Of a stretch of 64,000 nt of DNA, positions 59,051 through 64,000 are shown one piece after another. The translations under genes and the position numbers were made by a program. The stretch's first letter is position 1. Each line of letters begins with the position of its first letter. Below the pieces are notes generated by a model. The model had not been told where the DNA came from, did no database searches, and saw only the letters and a program-made list of their open reading frames with translations. Origin of the DNA: Hippophae tibetana (taxonomy: Eukaryota > Streptophyta > Magnoliopsida > Rosales > Elaeagnaceae); contig CM072806.1 in NCBI GenBank assembly GCA_037013495.1, positions 2,108,001 to 2,172,000 of the forward strand, in the 5' to 3' direction.

Positions 59051-60966
59051 TCTTAAAAAATTACGCAAATTCACAATGAGTGAAATTTATGAGAAAATAA
59101 AAATAGATAAAATAATACACAAATTTGATAACAGAATTCCATCAATTTTGGCTACGTCTTCAAACCTGTTACATATATTTTTACTAAAAAGAGAAATTAT
59201 ACAAAATGTTTACAACACTCACAACTCACAACTCAATTACACCTAAGAAAATTGCTCCCAATTTTCTCTCATTAAAGTTTTTTTTTTAAGTTTTTCTCTC
59301 AGTTGGATAATTCAAAGTATCTATTGGGATGCTCTATTTATAGATGTAGAAGTCACCCTTCTACATATTTTACCAACTAATTCTTAATTGATTTTTTTCT
59401 TTTTTTTCAACAAAAGGATGCACCATCTATTCAATAGCTTGACAATCACTTTTTTGTTTTATTGTCATTTATTGCACTATTTGGTGCATGTAAGTTTGAA
59501 CAAAAGTTTGATCTTTAAAATATAATAACATATAAGATTATAAGTTACCATGAAATAATATGTTGATGAAAATGATTTGTGTTTAATCTTTAGAATATAT
59601 TAATAATGTACTATTATAAGTACACAAATAAAAATTATAATCATGACAAATATACTTTGAACTTGTTATGTCAAGAGTACTAGGAATCTAGTTCGCACAC
59701 AGAGGATATGTTTGGTACTGATGCAAGCTTTTACTACATGTGTAGGAAAATTACTTAATGTAGCCAATATAATAGCTCAATTGGCTTCGATGGTATACAT
59801 AACATGTGAGTTAATTTCACTGGATATATATATATTATTGAGTTAATAAGCATCATATTAAATTGAACTTGATCAAATTTGTTAATCATGATGTCATATC
59901 AATTCAAACCGAATAATTTAATTATTGAGAGAGCAAACTATCAATGAATACTACTAAATGGGAAGTATTATGAAAATTTTAAAATATTTACTTAACTTGA
60001 AAGTTTGTATAAAAACTAATATAATAAAACTAATTTAATCTCAAGTTGAAATTGATTGCAAAATTATCTTGATTTTAGCTGGTTGGTTCTGATAATGAAA
60101 AATATATTATCATAGTGTTATCATACTAAAAGTGCATCGAAACTAACATATATTATGTTTCTAAAATTTTACTTAAAAAGTAAATACACTTTCAACTTTA
60201 ATGTTCAAATCATGATACTATTACGAAATTAAATTATTTGAACATGTATAAGATTCTCAATGGTGCTATCAAAGTTTTAGAAAAGATAATGTTATTTTAC
60301 AAACTTTCATTTAATAGCTAGTAAAACATTCTATATATTAGTTGGTTCAAGTGATAAAAAGAAAATACGTTTTTAGTATATCGTTTGGCACATAGGCACG
60401 TAAACATATTGACATAAAACATACAATTTAAATTGAATATGACAAACTATGATACCAAAGATTGGTACGAAGCTGTAACAATAGAAATTAACTAATATGT
60501 ATTACTAAAAAAATTATTTTAACTAAATTAATAATCTTTTATCCATATACATGAAATTTACTAAATATTTGAATGCATTATCTACTTAAATTAAATAATT
60601 AAGTATTTAAAATCAGTTATCTAGTTTTTAAAATTATGAATACCCACCCATAATATTATATTATCGTTATTAGAGGTGACAATTCGTGCAAATTGAACCA
60701 ATTCGAACTAGCTCAAACTAATCCAGTCCAAATTAGTCCAATTCTAGCTCAGTTTAAATTTAATTAAGGCCACCAAAAGTGAGTCCAAACTCAAACTAAA
60801 TACAAACAAGCTTGCCCAAATTGACCCAAACTAGTTAGAATTATTAATTGCGCGTTTTTTAGTTAATTGTGATTTTTTTATTTATAAAAAAATATGTTTA
60901 ATGATTAAAGTTTATTAGTTCAAATAACATTACATGAAACACCAAAAATAACGCAAAATAATGTTA

Positions 60967-61431
60967 CAATAACAAGTTTTTTGAACAAATAATAAATTAA
61001 CACCGGATGAACAACTCACACAAAACAAAGTCTATGGAGATAATATATCTGCTCACACACACATACTATGTTAAAATAACTAGTTAATTATAAAACAAGA
61101 ACACTAGTAAACATAAGCTAAAGAAAACTAATTCTTAAAACAAGAAGTCCATTTCTAAATAAATTTCCCAATTTACCTTCAAGCCTTTCTCATGCAATAA
61201 CATTTTTTTAAAACAAATGATAAATTAACACTGAATGAACAACTCACACATAACAAAGTCTATGGAGATAATACAACTCCTTACACACACATATTATGTT
61301 AAAAATAACTAGTTAATTATAAAATAAGAACACTAGTACACATAGGCTAAAGAAAACTAATTCCAAAACAAGAAGTCAATTTCTAAATAAATTTGACAAA
61401 GGTAAATACCATTAAACCATTTTCATGCAAA
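60967..61431. repeat. 228-bp tandem duplication
   Basis: Both units contain AACAACTCACACA, AACAAAGTCTATGGAGATAA, AACTAGTTAATTATAAAA, AAGAACACTAGTA and CTAAAGAAAACTAATTC. The offset is 228 bp. A few substitutions and small indels separate them. Confidence 0.93.
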
Positions 61432-63545
61432 AGTTAGAGTCCGACGTGTCTTCATGAAAACTTACAATTTAAATAAAGAGCTTCAAATCTATATAAAATT
61501 CTAACAACCATTAAATAAAAAAAAATATATGAGTGAGATTAAACAAAGAATTTTTTCAAACCACTAAACAAGGAGTCTAACAAACCATTTATTGATCTCT
61601 TTATATTTTTAATTTTAGATTGAATATAGTACCCATATAGAATTTTGAAAGAATTATCCTTGTTGTTATTATTGTTGACAAATGACATATTTAAATACTA
61701 ATTACTTATAATATGAGTTTTGTGCATAGTTATATATATCACAGATTTACTATGTATCTACCAATAATACCCTTAAATCATTTTAGATTTGTATAACAAA
61801 ATCACAACCTGTTAAAAGTATTAGATCCTTATATATAACAAGAATTTAGATACATATAATAGGAAATAAGAATTTAAATTTGTACCTTAACACCTTTAGT
61901 TAGCACCTTGATCCATAAATACAACTTTAATACCATGTTATTAGAGTTTTGATTACTAGTTTGGAAGAAAGATAGATAAGAAATATGGTTCTCTAATTTA
62001 AATTTTTTAATATATATAACATATAGGTTAACGTTTATGCCTTGTTAATAGTTTGTTTTGAATCAATTTGATATTTTTTTATTCAAATTTAATTAGATCA
62101 ATCAAATTACGATATAAATTAATACCTATATTTGTTATTGTTCTATTTATTGTGTATGACTTGTTTAAGAATTCATTCCAAAATCTATGTAACTAAAAAG
62201 TGAGTAGCTAATTATGTTTGAATTAGATAACTTGGTCGTCCTTACGCGGTTAGGGAATATGGCAGCCAAAAAGGTTACAGGGTTAATCCTAAGCTATAGT
62301 ATTTTTTTAAAATACCTAATCCTATAATATATTCGTAGATACTAATATACTTAGCATTAAGGATACATGTCTTAAGCTTACATGAACTTAACGTCAGAAA
62401 AACAATTATTAGGCCAACTTCCACTGATAGATAACATTTTGTATCATAATAAAAATATTTTATTAAATAAATAATAATAATATAAATAAATTAAATATTT
62501 AAACTAATAATCATATAATTTAGCTACACACTTATAATTTTCATTCTATATAACATAATTTTACTTTAAAATTAAATACATAACTATATAAAAATTTAAT
62601 ATTATGTAATCCTTAATGCCTACAAAAACGCCTTCAAATGATTTTTGCATAAATAAATAATAATAAAATTTTTAGTTGTTTTGGAATAAAGTATTCTCTA
62701 CGAAAACTAAACAATTTAACTGTAATACTTTATAGCTATAAGGACTAATGACTCCTTAAAAAAGTAAGAGTCAAATACTCCAGAATAATTTTATTGCCGA
62801 TGGAGTCTCAAGTATAATAACTTTTTAAGTGGCAATTAAGTTTATTAATTTTGAGAAAGTAACTCCATAAAAGCAAATAATTAATTTTATATATTTTTTA
62901 TTTTTTTTCAATTATATTGATAAAAAAATATTTTAATACAAATAATTGTTGAAACAATTTTTTATAAATTTAAAAAAAATTAAAATTAATTATTTACATT
63001 ATGTGATAAATTTTTAAAATTAATGAATTTAAAAAAAAAACTAATGAACCTTTGGTATTTGTCAGATAGTTTCATTAATTCCTTAAAACAATTTAACCTC
63101 CTCCTTCAATTTCCGGCCTAGTGGTTTTTTTCTTTTAAATTTTATGAATAGTGAGAATTTAATATTCCATAATACAGGATATAATTGTTTGAGAAAGAGA
63201 AAGAGAAAGAGAAATATTAATATTACTTAAATATTTACTTGCTTTTATACCTAAAATATTTGATTTTAAATTTTTTGCCTTAATTTTTATCTTAGTGAAA
63301 AAATTATGATATATATCATTTACTTACTTGAGTATTTAAATAACGTGTAAATATCTTATTTTTAAAATAGAAATTTCAAACTAAAATATTTATATTATGT
63401 CACGTAATAATATTATTTAAAAAATAAGTTATTTTATATTTTTCAAAACAATTTTACTATTATTTAAAATATTTTATTGTTATGAGTGTAAAAATTATTA
63501 TAAATTTGTGTTTGTGAATATATTTAGCATTATAAGAAATATAAT

Positions 63546-63608
63546 TTATTTATTTTTTAATAAATGATAACGTGATATTCTATCTAATAAAATACAATTA
63601 GCATTATA

Positions 63609-63654
<46 letters not shown>

Positions 63655-63712
63655 TATTATTTTTAAAATAAGTGATAATGTGATATTCTAATTAATAAAA
63701 TATAGTAATAAA
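63546..63712. repeat. Duplicated block around a (TA)n run
   Basis: TTTATTTATT...AATGATAACGTGATATTCTA...TAATAAAATA before the (TA)n run is repeated after it as ...GTGATAATGTGATATTCTA...TAATAAAATA. The offset is about 105 bp. Confidence 0.8.
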
Positions 63713-64000
63713 TAGAGATAAATGTTTTGTGGTAATTTTTCTTTAAATAAAATTGTTGTTTAATTCTCTAAATTAAAAAAATGTAAATTTGTTTTTTTAC
63801 TTATAAAATATATATTTATTAATACTTTTATTTATTAAAAATTAAAAAAATATTAATAAGTATTTTATTGAAAAATAAAGCAAAAAAGACCCTCTCGTTA
63901 TCTCATACAAATTAAAAAACGAAACTACTATTCTTTTGAAGCATGAAAACTTCATTTTTAAAGTACTATATTAAATAATAAAATGATGAGAATATTCTTA

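Larger units (their letters stand above)
56101..63999. other. A+T-rich distal region, no gene supported
   Basis: Nothing with protein-family resemblance was found. Contents: a G+C-richer island at 57590-57840, (TA)n at 57854-57889 and 63611-63647, degenerate repeats at 58740-59050 with a further unit near 59510-59615, and a 228-bp tandem duplication at 60967-61431. (GAGAAA)n lies near 63190-63212. Repeat words of the form CAAACTNNNCC at about 60670-60840 suggest a fragment of a hAT-like or similar element. Confidence 0.55.

Noticed and set aside
61925-62010. Possible copia primer-binding site (TGGTATTAAAG, minus strand) and LTR end
   Set aside because: Only the short word fits; no LTR pair, polypurine tract or coding remnant was found nearby.
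62220-62290. tRNA-like G+C-richer segment
   Set aside because: No A/B box pair and no cloverleaf could be drawn.
1-63999. CRISPR arrays, operons, prophage or other prokaryotic defence systems
   Set aside because: The gene structure, introns and repeats are plant nuclear; the tandem repeats lack regular repeat-spacer architecture.

Overview
The window is nuclear DNA from a flowering plant, most likely a eudicot. The coding exons have GT-AG introns and belong to plant families (GAMYB, EIN3/EIL, plant SDH7-like). The intergenic DNA is very A+T-rich, and the repeats are typical plant ones: Ty1/copia and Ty3/gypsy LTR elements, hAT-type MITEs, LINE and SINE fragments. I cannot name the species from sequence alone. 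I found no operon, prophage, CRISPR array or other prokaryotic system.

Layout, left to right. Positions 1-2008 are A+T-rich with no gene. A nearly complete Tork-like Ty1/copia retrotransposon (2014-7118, minus strand) has matched 450-bp LTRs and a 5-bp target duplication, but its coding region carries one in-frame stop and one frameshift. A degenerate hAT-type MITE follows (7566-7949). A Myb/SANT-like (LIMYB-type) gene has a probable leader exon ending at 10289 and its coding exons at 15194-16180. Its inferred 4.9-kb leader intron is filled with nested repeats: a collapsed Ty3/gypsy element (about 11238-13811) and a solo LTR (13928-14729) lie inside older repeat DNA.

From 27760 down to 18325 on the minus strand lies an intron-containing exportin-7 (XPO7) homologue that I read as a pseudogene. 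Its last six exons are intact and in frame, but the middle of the protein is missing. The surviving upstream exons carry two frameshifts, a lost splice donor and a stop codon, and a 426-bp hAT MITE is inserted in one exon. Its introns hold a LINE tail, a SINE-like element and a 151-bp tandem duplication.

Divergent from it is an apparently intact GAMYB-type R2R3-MYB gene (coding 31696-36245) with a miR159 target site. A small gene at 42973-44759 encodes a 104-residue single-span membrane protein that I recognise as probable SDH7, a plant-specific subunit of mitochondrial complex II. An EIN3/EIL ethylene-response transcription factor (intronless coding region 53810-55636) is the last gene. The stretches 36.6-41.2, 44.8-52.1 and 56.1-64.0 kb are A+T-rich, with several local tandem duplications and a four-unit satellite-like array near 46.5-47.4 kb.

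The four live genes are unrelated in pathway; this is an ordinary plant gene neighbourhood. The best leads are the eroded XPO7 copy, a shared leader/promoter segment between the LIMYB-type gene and the SDH7-like gene, and the hAT MITE pair.
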